Assembly: GCA_019639255.1 (NCBI GenBank)
Contig: JAHBSF010000058.1
Coordinates: forward strand, 1-36,689
Length of the DNA: 36,689 nucleotides
Reading direction: 5' to 3'
DNA from: Acidobacteriota bacterium
GTDB taxonomy: Bacteria; Acidobacteriota; Blastocatellia; RBC074
Made by a program: the position numbers and the translations under genes. Under the pieces are notes generated by a model, which was given only the letters and a program-made list of their open reading frames with translations, searched no databases and was not told the origin of the DNA. Below are positions 1 to 7,312 of this stretch, in pieces. The stretch's first letter is position 1. Each line of letters starts with the position of its first letter.

Positions 1-1
1 G

Positions 2-151
2 TGAGTTCATCAAATTCCGGTTTTTCCTGATGGACTCTACGGCCAGACTCCGCGGTTTGGCGCGGGGGTATCGGCGCCTGCGGAAGATTCGGCGGCGTTG
101 CCGAATCCGGCATTATTGGATTGGTACAAAGCGGGAGACAAGAGATAACGA
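2..151 (+). other. possible coding remnant, unassigned
   Basis: From position 5 one plus frame is open to a TAA at 149-151 and ends in a plausible helical sequence (LLDWYKAGDKR). It is preceded in frame by TGA at 2-4, so it cannot be the intact end of a gene entering the window unless there is a frameshift. On the minus strand an ATG at 111-113 opens a proline-rich frame that runs off the window edge, an equally possible gene start. Neither is recognised. The TAA falls inside the first bases of the inverted repeat at 141-265, as real gene ends do elsewhere in this window, which slightly favours the plus frame. Confidence 0.2.
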
Positions 152-265
152 AACATACGAAATGAAACGAAAAGAACGGAATAGCCGAATATTTTCGTAG
201 TTTCCGTCTTATTTCGAATGTTGCGTTATCTCTCTTTTTTGTCCCAATGTCGTGTGGAGTGATTT
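141..265 (-). repeat. long inverted repeat, tailed subfamily (copy 1)
   Basis: The arms are built from ACGAAA-type phrases (GAGATAACGAAACATACG on the left, its degenerate complement ending GTTATCTCTC on the right), with a loop containing GAATAT. After the right arm come a T run and the conserved tail GTCCCAATGTCGTGTGGAG, GTGATT. Read on the minus strand the order is tail then hairpin, and the tail directly follows a TAA at 264-266. That TAA ends an open minus frame crossing 266-366 which may be a decayed gene. The pairing is poorer than in other copies, suggesting an older copy. Confidence 0.75.
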
Positions 266-558
266 AGGTGCGGCGACTCCCGGGTTCGTATGGCTCATAG
301 CCCTGGGATCGCGCCGCCTCCGCGTCCCGGCGCAGGCCGTGCGCGAAAGCTACGGTTGAACCGCAAATTGAGAAAACGGGACAAACGAAATGGAACGAAA
401 TGGAACGAAATAGACGGAATAAAGCATGTTTCCGTTTGTTCCGTTCCATTTCGTTTGTTCCGTTTTCTCTCTTCGCTAAAATGGTTGTCGATGTTTCCGT
501 TCGCTGCGGCCGGATCACGACCGTAGAACGGCAAATTTTGGCGAAGGACGATCCATAA
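266..558. other. intergenic debris between repeats
   Basis: No gene is supported here. Open frames exist on both strands, but several are mostly translations of the inverted repeat at 370-472. No promoter, terminator or tRNA fold was recognised. The TAA at 556-558 directly precedes the GTG start of the propeller gene. Confidence 0.5.
370..472. repeat. long inverted repeat (copy 2)
   Basis: The outer arm GAGAAAACGGGACAAACGAA pairs with the complement ending TTTGTTCCGTTTTCTCTC. The left arm contains the 10-bp phrase AACGAAATGG repeated in tandem, and the right arm has fewer units, so the arms differ by a unit. No conserved tail is present. The flanking sequence has no clear gene 3' end. Confidence 0.85.
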
Positions 559-2286
559 GTGCTCGGTTCAATCGTGGGATTCCGGGAAACAACAACCCTG
601 CGCCTGACCGATACGGGCGATGCAACGCTGGTTGCCCTCTCGCCCGACGGCCGGAAGTTCGCTTTTGTCCGCCGCAAGCGGAATCAGTCGCGTTTGTGGA
701 TTGATTTTGCAGACAGCGGCACAAGACGCCCGCTGACCGAATCCGCCGATACACACTTCCGCGGTCTTACCTTCGCCCCGCTCGGTGATGCTCTTTATTA
801 CGTCGCGTCCAAAGGCGACCGCCGTTTGAGCGCCCTGTATCGAGTGTCGCTTGCCGGGAATCCGGATGAGATACCGGCGGCGGAACTGCTGATCGACGAT
901 GTAGACAGCCCCGTTGCGATTTCACCCGACGGCTCCCGCCTTGCTTTCGTGCGCAATGAACCGCACGCACAGGAAACCGCGATCATCGTATGCGATTCCG
1001 GCGGACTCAACCCTGAAGTCCTGGCTACGAAGCAACGTCCTGAATCGTACTCCTTGTACGGACCGGCTTGGTCGCGCGACGGCAACAAACTCGCCATCGC
1101 CGCAAACGACGGGCAGGGCGGCGCAGTTGCGGTTGAAATCGATGCAGCGACCGGAACCGAACAAAGATTCGGCGGCGCAACGTGGCGCAGACTCGGCGCC
1201 GTCGACTGGTCGCACGACGGCGTCAACCTGTTGGCAGTAACCTGGGACGGCAACCCTCTAAACAACGGCGACCGGATACTGAGATTGTCGCTGACTACCG
1301 ATGATGCCCATAAAGTTACCAAAGACGAATATGCATACCAGGGACTAAGCCTGCCCGCCAACCGAGATGAAATTGCGACGATTGCGTTCCGGCGCCGGTT
1401 GCGCATATGGGTAGGCGGTAATATTGAAATCAAAGGAAATTTTTCGGTTGCGCATCCGATCACTGAAGAAATAATCGAGGGAGCAGGCGTCCATACGGCT
1501 ACGGAATGGATGCCCGACGGGCGATTGCTCTGCAGCAGGAGCAGCGCTCATCGCGCGGGCGGCGGTTCCGACCTCTGGATAGTCGACCACCCCGGCGGTG
1601 CGCCGCAGCTTCTGATCGAAGACGCAGCAATGCCCGCCGTATCGCCCGACGGAAAAAAAATCGCCTTCGTCTCGGCGCGCGGATCATCCCGCACCGCGCT
1701 CTGGCTGTTCGATGTGGACCGAAACACGGCCGAAAAACTTACCGGCGGTCAGGGAGAACTTGCGCCCGTATTCTCTCCCGACGGGAAGTGGCTGATCTAC
1801 GAAACCACGGGCGACGGCCACCCACGGCTACGCCGCATCCCGACCGCGGGCGGCGATTCCGAAGAGATAACGGATTATTACGCCGCACGCCCGGCCATTT
1901 CACCCGACGGCCACTGGATCGCATTCTATTACGTCGACGACTCGAATACCGGCATCAAGATTGCCATCGCGCCGTATGACACGGACAATCCCCGGCTTCC
2001 GCTGCCGGGGCGCACATTTCATCATCCGCCGCCCTCGCCGCCGCTGCTGCGCTGGAAATCCGACAGCCGGGCTGTGATTTATTGCGTCACGGGCCACGAA
2101 GTCTCGAACCTCTGGGCGCAACCGATCCTCGGCGACGCGCCGCGCAGGTTCACAAACTTCGACGCCGACCGCATCTTCAGCTTCGCCTGGTCGCGCGATG
2201 GCCGTCACCTGGCCTGCGCACGCGGCCGCATCGAAAGTGACGCCGTCCTGCTCACAGCAAGAGAAACCGCGGAAGACGCAGAATAA
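559..2286 (+). CDS. TolB/PD40-type beta-propeller protein
   Basis: This 575-residue protein consists almost wholly of TolB-like WD40/PD40 repeats. The hallmark SPDG or WSRDG, followed by a short strand such as LAFV or IAFV, recurs about eight times (SPDGRKFAFV, SPDGSRLAFV, WSRDGNKLAI, SPDGKKIAFV, SPDGKWLIY, SPDGHWIAFY, WSRDGRHLAC). Such propellers usually bind proteins or peptides. In Acidobacteriota they often form the C-terminal part of Ser/Thr kinases, CadC-like regulators or S9 peptidases, but no kinase, DNA-binding or hydrolase domain is present here. No signal peptide is evident. The start is GTG at 559, immediately after an in-frame stop, with no clear ribosome-binding site, so the gene could be a truncated larger protein or start further in. 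Its last eight residues (RETAEDAE) and stop lie within the inverted repeat at 2261-2359. Function is unknown. Confidence 0.8.
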   Translation: MLGSIVGFRETTTLRLTDTGDATLVALSPDGRKFAFVRRKRNQSRLWIDFADSGTRRPLTESADTHFRGLTFAPLGDALYYVASKGDRRLSALYRVSLAGNPDEIPAAELLIDDVDSPVAISPDGSRLAFVRNEPHAQETAIIVCDSGGLNPEVLATKQRPESYSLYGPAWSRDGNKLAIAANDGQGGAVAVEIDAATGTEQRFGGATWRRLGAVDWSHDGVNLLAVTWDGNPLNNGDRILRLSLTTDDAHKVTKDEYAYQGLSLPANRDEIATIAFRRRLRIWVGGNIEIKGNFSVAHPITEEIIEGAGVHTATEWMPDGRLLCSRSSAHRAGGGSDLWIVDHPGGAPQLLIEDAAMPAVSPDGKKIAFVSARGSSRTALWLFDVDRNTAEKLTGGQGELAPVFSPDGKWLIYETTGDGHPRLRRIPTAGGDSEEITDYYAARPAISPDGHWIAFYYVDDSNTGIKIAIAPYDTDNPRLPLPGRTFHHPPPSPPLLRWKSDSRAVIYCVTGHEVSNLWAQPILGDAPRRFTNFDADRIFSFAWSRDGRHLACARGRIESDAVLLTARETAEDAE

Positions 2287-2359
2287 GACGGAAATCACGG
2301 AAACCGAATTTTACTTTCCGTGTATTCCGTTTGATTCCGCGTCTTCCGCGGTTTCTCTT
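2261..2359. repeat. long inverted repeat at convergent gene ends (copy 3, variant)
   Basis: The arms begin GAGAAACCGCGGAAGACGC and end with the complement GCGTCTTCCGCGGTTTCTC, then continue with ACGGAA phrases. They are about 43 bp long with only a few differences. The hairpin spans the last codons of the plus-strand propeller gene and reaches the stop codon of the minus-strand ligase (2358-2360), so it could act as a shared bidirectional terminator. The CCGCGGAAG/ACGCGGAAT phrases mark it as a GC-richer relative of the ACGAAA family. Confidence 0.88.
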
Positions 2360-3470
2360 AAAACACGCCTTCGACCGTTTCGCGCATCAGCATCTGCACA
2401 ACCGCGCGCAGGTCGCCGCCCGATTCGCGGTAAACGCGCAACTGGCGGTCGGCGCTCGTGCCCTGCTCGAGTATTGTATGCACGTAGTTGATCTCTTCGC
2501 GGCAGCCGAGTTCATCAACCACTTCGTCGACGAATTCCAGCAGTTCGAGGATCAGATCGCGAACCGGCACCTCGGTGCGTTTGCCGAAGTCGATGAGTTT
2601 GCCGTCGATGCCGTAGCGCGCCGCGCGCCATTTGTTTTCGCTGATAAGTGCCCGGCGGTAGATGCGAAAGCCGAGGTTCTGCCGGTACAGTTTGTAGAGT
2701 TTGGCCGTGATCGCCTGTAACAGAGCGGCGATGCAGATGGTTTCCTCCACCTTCGACATGATGTCGCATACGCGGAATTCCAGCGTCGGAAAGAACGGAT
2801 GCGGCCTTACGTCCCACCAGATCTTCTTGCCGTTGTCCATGCATCCGGTCTTGATCAGCAGGTTGACGTAGTTTTCGAACTCCGACCATGAACCGAAGTA
2901 ATCCGGAATGCCCGTGCGCGGGAACATCTTGAAGACTTCGGAGCGGTAGCTCTTCATGCCGGTATTTATACCAAGCCAGAAGGGCGAAGAAGTCGAAAGC
3001 GCAAGAACGTGCGGCAGCATATATCGTGCGGCGTTCATTACGGCGATCGCTGCTTCCTTGTCGGCAATCCCGACGTGCACGTGCATGCCGAATATCAGCA
3101 ACGCGCGCGCGTGCTGCTGCATTTCCTGAATCAGCGCCTCGTAGCGTTCGTGCTCGGTGATGCGCTGATCGGCCCAGTGCGAAAACGGATGAGTCGATGC
3201 GGCGACGATCGCAAGCCCCTTGCGCCCCGCAAGTTCGGCGATCGTCCTGCGCAACCGGATTACGTCGGCCTTCGCCTCCTTGACGTTTGCGCAAATGCCG
3301 GTCCCGACCTCGACCATCGACTGATGCATCTCGGGCTTGATCTGCTCGCCGAGCAGCATCCTTCCCTCTTCCAGCATCTCGTTGACGCGCGAACGCAGCT
3401 CGCCCGTCGTTGGATCGATGATCTGAAACTCTTCCTCTATGCCTATCGTGAACTCGTTGTCTAGTGGCAT
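2358..3470 (-). CDS. ybdK: YbdK/GCS2-family carboxylate-amine ligase
   Basis: The 370-residue protein starts MPLDNEFTIGIEEEFQI, typical of the glutamate-cysteine ligase type 2 (YbdK) family. It keeps the expected order of motifs: GIEEEFQ near the N-terminus, MVEVGTGICANV, STHPFSHWADQRIT, the metal-site region GMHVHVGI, then RPHPFFPTLEFRVCD. Family members form an amide bond between a carboxylate such as glutamate and an amine, using ATP. E. coli YbdK has weak gamma-glutamylcysteine ligase activity and its natural substrate is unknown. The frame is open upstream to 3713, but that extension is arginine-rich and overlaps the preceding gene. The ATG at 3468-3470 follows CCGGAGAG at good spacing and gives the usual family length. 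It lies 106 bp downstream of an ATP-grasp gene on the same strand, so the two probably act in one pathway. Confidence 0.88.
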   Translation of the reverse strand: MPLDNEFTIGIEEEFQIIDPTTGELRSRVNEMLEEGRMLLGEQIKPEMHQSMVEVGTGICANVKEAKADVIRLRRTIAELAGRKGLAIVAASTHPFSHWADQRITEHERYEALIQEMQQHARALLIFGMHVHVGIADKEAAIAVMNAARYMLPHVLALSTSSPFWLGINTGMKSYRSEVFKMFPRTGIPDYFGSWSEFENYVNLLIKTGCMDNGKKIWWDVRPHPFFPTLEFRVCDIMSKVEETICIAALLQAITAKLYKLYRQNLGFRIYRRALISENKWRAARYGIDGKLIDFGKRTEVPVRDLILELLEFVDEVVDELGCREEINYVHTILEQGTSADRQLRVYRESGGDLRAVVQMLMRETVEGVF

Positions 3471-3576
3471 GACACTCTCCGGAAAGTCGGGGACGTTGCA
3501 GACCGCGATGGTAAGCTTTTGGGGCAGGCGAAGCAAGAAGAGAGACCGTCGCCTCTCTTCCTGCTCGTTCTCAGAG

Positions 3577-4563
3577 TTACGTCTTCTTTGCCTTCGGTCG
3601 CCCCGATTTGCGCGCTGTTTTCGCCTCCGGTTCCGCACCCGCTTCGGGATTGAGAAAACGGTTCCAGCGATGATACCTGAGCGTAGGCGCGCCGTTCTTC
3701 GCGTAATCCACAAGCATTCGCGCTACGGCGTCCAGCACCCAGTTGAAATACGGCTCGGTTACCGACCAGATGTCGGCGTCCGGCGCGGGATTCATAAAAT
3801 CGATCGCATACGGCACGCCGTCCTCGACGGCGAACTCCACCGTATTGAAGTCATAACCGAGCGCCTCGTTGAGCAGCATCGTTTCGCGAATGATGCGATC
3901 TTCAAGCTCGGCAGGCAACTGACGCTCCTCGCGCGGCACATACCGCCGGTTGTGCGGATCGTAGGGCATAACCAGCACGTCTTTCTTCCCTACGCAGTAG
4001 CACCTTACATAGTCGGTAAAGTGAACGAACTGCTGGAGCGTCATGCACAGCGTTCCCGTGCGGTCGTAGCATTCCCAGAGTTCTTCGAGCGAATTCACCT
4101 TGTAAACGTCGCGCCAGCCCCCGCCGTCGAATGGCTTGAGTATGGCCGGGAGACCGATGTAATCGATGATCGCTTCCCAGTCGAGCGGGAATTCGAGGTT
4201 GCGCAGCGAGGCGTCGGTGACGCCCTGAATGTAGCCCTTCTGCGGCAGCAGCACGGTTTTCGGTACGGCTACGCCGAGTTTTGTCGCCAGCGAATAGTTG
4301 AAGAACTTGTCGTCGGCCGACCACCAGAACGGATTATTGACCACGATCGTTCCGTTCAGCACCGCATTTTTGAGGAATGCGCGATAAAAAGGAATCTCGT
4401 GCGATATGCGGTCGAAGATCAACCGGTACTCGCTTGCTTCGCCCATCTTTATGCCGCCGATCCTGATGTATTCAGCGGTTACTCCGGCGTCCATGCCGTT
4501 GATTTTTTCGATCAGAGCCGGGGGAAAGGTATTCTCCATGCCGACCAGAATTCCGATTTTCAT
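3577..4563 (-). CDS. ATP-grasp ligase, RimK/glutathione-synthetase-like
   Basis: The 328-residue protein from MKIGILVGMENTF has an ATP-grasp layout: an N-terminal pre-ATP-grasp region, a central nucleotide-binding region (AILKPFDGGGW, where the lysine should contact ATP), and a C-terminal metal-binding region (FNTVEFAVEDGVPYAIDFMN, with Glu and Asn/Asp ligands). A basic Lys/Arg tail follows. ATP-grasp ligases join a carboxylate to an amine through an acyl phosphate. The exact substrate cannot be read from sequence. A longer open frame begins at 4611, but the ATG at 4561-4563 is preceded by AGGGAG and fits the family. It is followed on the same strand by the YbdK-type ligase, an arrangement that suggests stepwise peptide or thiol-like conjugate synthesis, analogous to GshA plus GshB. 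Confidence 0.8.
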   Translation of the reverse strand: MKIGILVGMENTFPPALIEKINGMDAGVTAEYIRIGGIKMGEASEYRLIFDRISHEIPFYRAFLKNAVLNGTIVVNNPFWWSADDKFFNYSLATKLGVAVPKTVLLPQKGYIQGVTDASLRNLEFPLDWEAIIDYIGLPAILKPFDGGGWRDVYKVNSLEELWECYDRTGTLCMTLQQFVHFTDYVRCYCVGKKDVLVMPYDPHNRRYVPREERQLPAELEDRIIRETMLLNEALGYDFNTVEFAVEDGVPYAIDFMNPAPDADIWSVTEPYFNWVLDAVARMLVDYAKNGAPTLRYHRWNRFLNPEAGAEPEAKTARKSGRPKAKKT

Positions 4564-4716
4564 AGTTTGCTCCCTTGCTTTCCTGAATTCAGCGCCCTTT
4601 ACGGCGCGCATACTGCATCCCCGGCAGGGACTGGCGGGAATTGCACACAGTGGAGTATTATTTTCGTCGGGCGAAACGGGGAAGTGTAGTTATTCATTGA
4701 AGAGGTGTCAACTAAA

Positions 4717-5547
4717 ATGATTCTTAACGCAAACCTGCGCAGTCGCGCAGTGATTGCGGCGGTTGCGGCGGCGGCGCTTGCGCTTTGCCTCCAACCTGTC
4801 CGGGCGCAAAAAAACGCCAAGGCCGCCATCAAGGCCGAAGACGTAGTGGAACGCGCAATCTTTGCCTACGGCACCCGCGCGGCCCTCTACACCATTCAGG
4901 CCAACGGCATCCTGCGCGGATTGATAAAGTTCGTGACCCCGGAAGGAGTGCGCGAGGGACGCACCGTCACGAAATTCATACGCAAGGCAAAACTCAGCGA
5001 AGACCTTATGCTCCTTGATCTGGATTTGCCCGGGACAAAGTATATGATCGGCTTCGACGGCGAGAAGATGTGGACCGTCAACAACGGCGTCGCCGAGGAA
5101 CCCTCGGCTGAAACCGTTGCCGCATTCCGCCGCGCCCACGAACATAGCTACGAGGCGCTGCTGCGCTACAAGGAAAACGACGGCAAACTCGAATACTTCG
5201 GCACCAAACAGTTCGGGCCGAACAACGAACTGGACCTCGTAGAACTTACGCTTCCGGGCGATGTCAAAACACGCTACGAAATCAGCCGCCGCACCGGTCG
5301 CGTCATCTACCTCGATTACGAGGAAAAACTCGTCCCCGACGCCCCCCCCGTCAAATACCGGCTCTACTTCAAGGATTTTCGCTACATACAGAACTCGCTC
5401 GTTCCCTACGAAGTGCTGGTTTACCGCGACGGTGAAGTAGTCGAGGAGCGCAAACTCGTCGAAGTCGCCTACAGCGTCCGGCTCGAAAGCGACGCCTTCA
5501 AGGTTGAAAACGCCAACAAACCGGCCGATTCCACCGACAGGCCCTGA
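4717..5547 (+). CDS. secreted protein, possible LolA-like fold
   Basis: The protein has about 276 residues. An arginine in the N-region, a long Ala/Leu core (AVIAAVAAAALALCL) and a VRAQ cleavage site give a clear Sec signal peptide. The mature part alternates short strands (YTIQANGILRGLIKF, YMIGFDGEKMWTVN, YFGTKQFG, YEISRRTGRVIYLDY, YRLYFKDFRYI), as in LolA/LolB-like or DUF4292-like lipid-binding sheets. No lipobox is seen and no catalytic motif is recognised, so function is unknown. GTG at 4705 is an alternative start, but the purine-rich AGAGG at 4701-4705 is placed for the ATG at 4717. The stop at 5545-5547 is followed within a few bases by the right end of an IS605-type element. The next plus-strand gene, a sulfatase, may once have been its immediate neighbour. 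Confidence 0.75.
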   Translation: MILNANLRSRAVIAAVAAAALALCLQPVRAQKNAKAAIKAEDVVERAIFAYGTRAALYTIQANGILRGLIKFVTPEGVREGRTVTKFIRKAKLSEDLMLLDLDLPGTKYMIGFDGEKMWTVNNGVAEEPSAETVAAFRRAHEHSYEALLRYKENDGKLEYFGTKQFGPNNELDLVELTLPGDVKTRYEISRRTGRVIYLDYEEKLVPDAPPVKYRLYFKDFRYIQNSLVPYEVLVYRDGEVVEERKLVEVAYSVRLESDAFKVENANKPADSTDRP

Positions 5548-5550
5548 GAT

Positions 5551-5700
5551 TGACACCTCCCCCACTAAACCGGATGACCGGCTATAGAGGGGGATTCTTC
5601 TCGGTTCACACGGGCGTCGTCGCCCATCCCCGAAGCACGTGCCCCGCGCTTTTGAATGTTGATGGCGGCATTATGGTCACGATGCGCAACAAAACCGCAG
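5551..5700 (-). ncRNA. candidate omega/reRNA at tnpB 3' end
   Basis: TnpB nucleases use an RNA that overlaps the tnpB 3' end and runs through the element's right end, with the flanking DNA as guide. Here the minus strand carries the expected terminal fold (5553-5595: outer G5/C5 stem, inner CCGG hairpin). If the RNA ends as usual, the guide at this locus would be the bases just outside the element, minus strand from 5550 downward (ATCTCAGGGCCTGTCGG). The upstream limit of the RNA is a guess. The assignment follows from the family; transcription was not observed. Confidence 0.5.
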
Positions 5701-6716
5701 TTGATACAACGGTGCTCTCTGGTTGCCAGAGACTTGCGCACACGACTGCCGCACTGGGAGCAATCTTGCGACGTATAGGCCGGATTCACCTTGACCACTT
5801 CACGGCCAGCATTCGCAGCTTTGCTTGTGAGGATCATGGCGAACTGATTCCAGCCCGCGTCACTGATGCTTTTAGCGAGATGATGATTCCTGACCATCCC
5901 GCAGACGTTCAGATTTTCGATGGTGATGTGATCGTAACGGCGAAGGAGGTCGAGCGCCGTGTTGTGGTGAAAGTCGGCGCGCTGCCTTTTGATGTGCAGG
6001 TGCTTTCTCGCCAGAATGTTGATGGCCTTGCGGCGCCGGTTGCTTCGCTTGTTCTTTCGGCGCGCAACTCTACGCTGAGCTGTCTTCAATTCTTTTTCGG
6101 CGGCGCGGTAATGTTTCGGGTTATCAACTCGCTTGCCATTGGAGACGGCGGCAAAGCACTCTATCCCCAGGTCAATCCCCGTCGCCTTGCCAGTCTTCGG
6201 AATGAAACGCGATTGGTTGCTTTCGACGGCGAAGATCACAAACCAGCCATCAGCTTCGCGTTTGATCGTGCAGGTTTTGATCTTGCCTTCAACTGGACGG
6301 GAAAGACGGACACGGCAAGAGCCGATCTTGCTCAGGTGCAGCTTGTCGCCTTCCAGTCTGAAACCGCTCTGCGGATAGACAAACGAATCAAAGAACGCCT
6401 TGCCTTTGAATCTTGGGTAGCCCGGCTTTTCACCCGCTTTGAGGCGGCGAAAGAAGTTGTCGAACGCCTTCTGGCAGCGTCGCAGAACGTCTTGAAGCAC
6501 CTGACTGTAGACGGCGGCAACTTCGGGGCGGATGGCCTTGATCTCAGGAAGCTGTGCCGATTGAGAGTTGTAGTTGAGCGAAATGTGATTGAGTTCATAG
6601 GCGTCCCGGCGCTCCTGAAGCGAAGCGTTATAGAGTTCACGGCAAATATCGAGCGTCGAAACGCAGGCTTGCTCAAACCTGGAATTGATTTTTAACTTGA
6701 ACTTGTATGCTTTCAC
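5565..6716 (-). CDS. tnpB: TnpB RNA-guided nuclease (IS605 OrfB)
   Basis: The 383-residue protein is full length for TnpB. An N-terminal helix-rich/OB part (MKAYKFKLKI...) is followed by a RuvC-like nuclease with all three acidic residues visible: Asp182 in GIDLGIE, Glu267 in ITIENLNV and Asp348 in AHRDHNAAINI. A four-cysteine zinc ribbon (CSQCG at 319-322, CINCG at 337-340) lies between the second and third. A basic stretch (RRKNKRSNRRRK, about 219-230) is the usual bridge-helix-like region. The start is GTG at 6714-6716 in GTGAAAGCATAC. TnpB cuts DNA guided by an element-encoded RNA and helps the element persist at its donor site; it is not needed for transposition itself. All key residues are intact, so it is probably functional. 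Confidence 0.95.
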   Translation of the reverse strand: MKAYKFKLKINSRFEQACVSTLDICRELYNASLQERRDAYELNHISLNYNSQSAQLPEIKAIRPEVAAVYSQVLQDVLRRCQKAFDNFFRRLKAGEKPGYPRFKGKAFFDSFVYPQSGFRLEGDKLHLSKIGSCRVRLSRPVEGKIKTCTIKREADGWFVIFAVESNQSRFIPKTGKATGIDLGIECFAAVSNGKRVDNPKHYRAAEKELKTAQRRVARRKNKRSNRRRKAINILARKHLHIKRQRADFHHNTALDLLRRYDHITIENLNVCGMVRNHHLAKSISDAGWNQFAMILTSKAANAGREVVKVNPAYTSQDCSQCGSRVRKSLATREHRCINCGFVAHRDHNAAINIQKRGARASGMGDDARVNREESPSIAGHPV

Positions 6717-6740
6717 TCACGGCATTATACTTAGTTCCTG

Positions 6741-7163
6741 ATGGCAAAACAAGCACTTTCAACCCTCAATCATAGTGTTTACTCGCTTCAGTATCATTTG
6801 GTTCTTGTGACCAAATACCGGCGCAAGGTAATCAGTCCGGCGATGATGATGCGTTTGCGCGAGATATTTGAAGATACGCTCGGCAAGTGGGAGTGTGGCT
6901 TGATTGAATTCAACGGCGAACAAGATCACGTTCACCTGCTGTTTGCCGCGACGCCAGTCATCGAACTGAGCAAGCTGGTCAACAACCTGAAGACTGTTTC
7001 TTCCCGACTCATCCGCAGAGATTTCAGCGCCGAGATTCGCAAGACGTATTGGAAGCCTGTTTTCTGGCATCGTTCCTACTGCGTTCTGACCTGCGGCGGC
7101 GCTGCGTTGGAGGTCATCAAGCGTTACATTGAAAATCAAGGTAAAGACGATCCATCGGGCTAA
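6741..7163 (+). CDS. tnpA: TnpA, IS200/IS605 Y1 transposase
   Basis: The 140-residue protein belongs to the Y1 HUH transposase family. The HUH motif is His63-Val-His65 in DHVHLLF, the catalytic tyrosine is Tyr129 in EVIKRYIENQG, and the N-terminal YSLQYHLVLVTKYRRKV is characteristic. The enzyme excises and inserts single-stranded copies by recognising hairpins at the element's ends. Length and motifs match active members. It is the short IS200-type TnpA and not the longer REP-associated transposase (RAYT). The gene is divergent from tnpB and shares the 24-bp intergenic space, so their promoters must overlap or lie within each other's coding region. Confidence 0.95.
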   Translation: MAKQALSTLNHSVYSLQYHLVLVTKYRRKVISPAMMMRLREIFEDTLGKWECGLIEFNGEQDHVHLLFAATPVIELSKLVNNLKTVSSRLIRRDFSAEIRKTYWKPVFWHRSYCVLTCGGAALEVIKRYIENQGKDDPSG

Positions 7164-7248
7164 GTCGCCCGATGTGAATATTCATCTCCACCCAAACCGC
7201 CCCAAGTCGTACAGGATGGCGGCTATGGATGGAGTATTCTTTTCGCAA

Positions 7249-7296
7249 AGAGAGATAACCGCAGAACACGCGGAAACACGCGAAATACGCTGAATA
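7249..7296 (+). repeat. half copy of the inverted repeat beside the IS end (copy 4)
   Basis: AAAGAGAGATAACCGC is followed by GAACACGCGGAAACACGCG, which reproduces one arm of the family (GAGAGATAACGG then ACGNGGAA phrases). No complementary arm follows before the sulfatase start at 7313. The IS left end abuts this half directly. Together with the stop codon at 5547 on the other side of the IS, this suggests the IS landed between a gene's stop and its adjoining repeat. Confidence 0.7.
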
Positions 7297-7312
7297 GATC
7301 AAAGAGGTAAAG

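Larger units (their letters stand above)
5550..7246. mobile_element. IS200/IS605-type element with divergent tnpB and tnpA
   Basis: A Y1 HUH transposase and a full TnpB are encoded back to back with a 24-bp gap, the classic IS605 layout. The right end lies next to the tnpB 3' end. On the minus strand a CCCCC...GGGGG stem encloses a smaller CCGGTCATCCGG hairpin and ends GGAGGTGTCA near 5551. At the tnpA 3' end are an ATCGGGC/GCCCGAT hairpin (7154-7173) and, at 7185-7234, a second hairpin that resembles the right-end hairpin in sequence and orientation (both read CGGCTAT...ATTCTT on the plus strand), as expected for TnpA recognition structures. The exact left boundary is unresolved, between about 7180 and 7248. 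No target-site duplication is expected for this family. Confidence 0.85.

Noticed and set aside
264-677. Minus-strand open frame of 137 codons
   Set aside because: It overlaps the start of the propeller gene and its middle is a translation of the inverted repeat at 370-472. Only its final part, next to the tail at 265, might be a gene remnant.
3471-3713. N-terminal extension of the YbdK-type ligase
   Set aside because: The extension is Arg-rich, overlaps the ATP-grasp gene and lacks family similarity, while the ATG at 3470 has a good ribosome-binding site and begins the conserved domain.
4702-4711. GAGGTGTCAA resembling the IS605 right end, as a solo IS remnant
   Set aside because: Only ten bases match and no right-end hairpin precedes them; chance similarity is likely.
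6741-7163. TnpA as the mobiliser of the repeats (a REP-associated RAYT)
   Set aside because: The protein is a short canonical IS200-type TnpA with its own element ends and partner TnpB. RAYTs are longer and are flanked by REPs of their own family. The nearby half repeat is better explained as an insertion site.
7185-7234. Hairpin resembling the IS right end, as the relic of an older IS copy
   Set aside because: IS605-type elements normally carry similar recognition hairpins on the same strand at both ends, so this is more simply the left-end hairpin of the present element.
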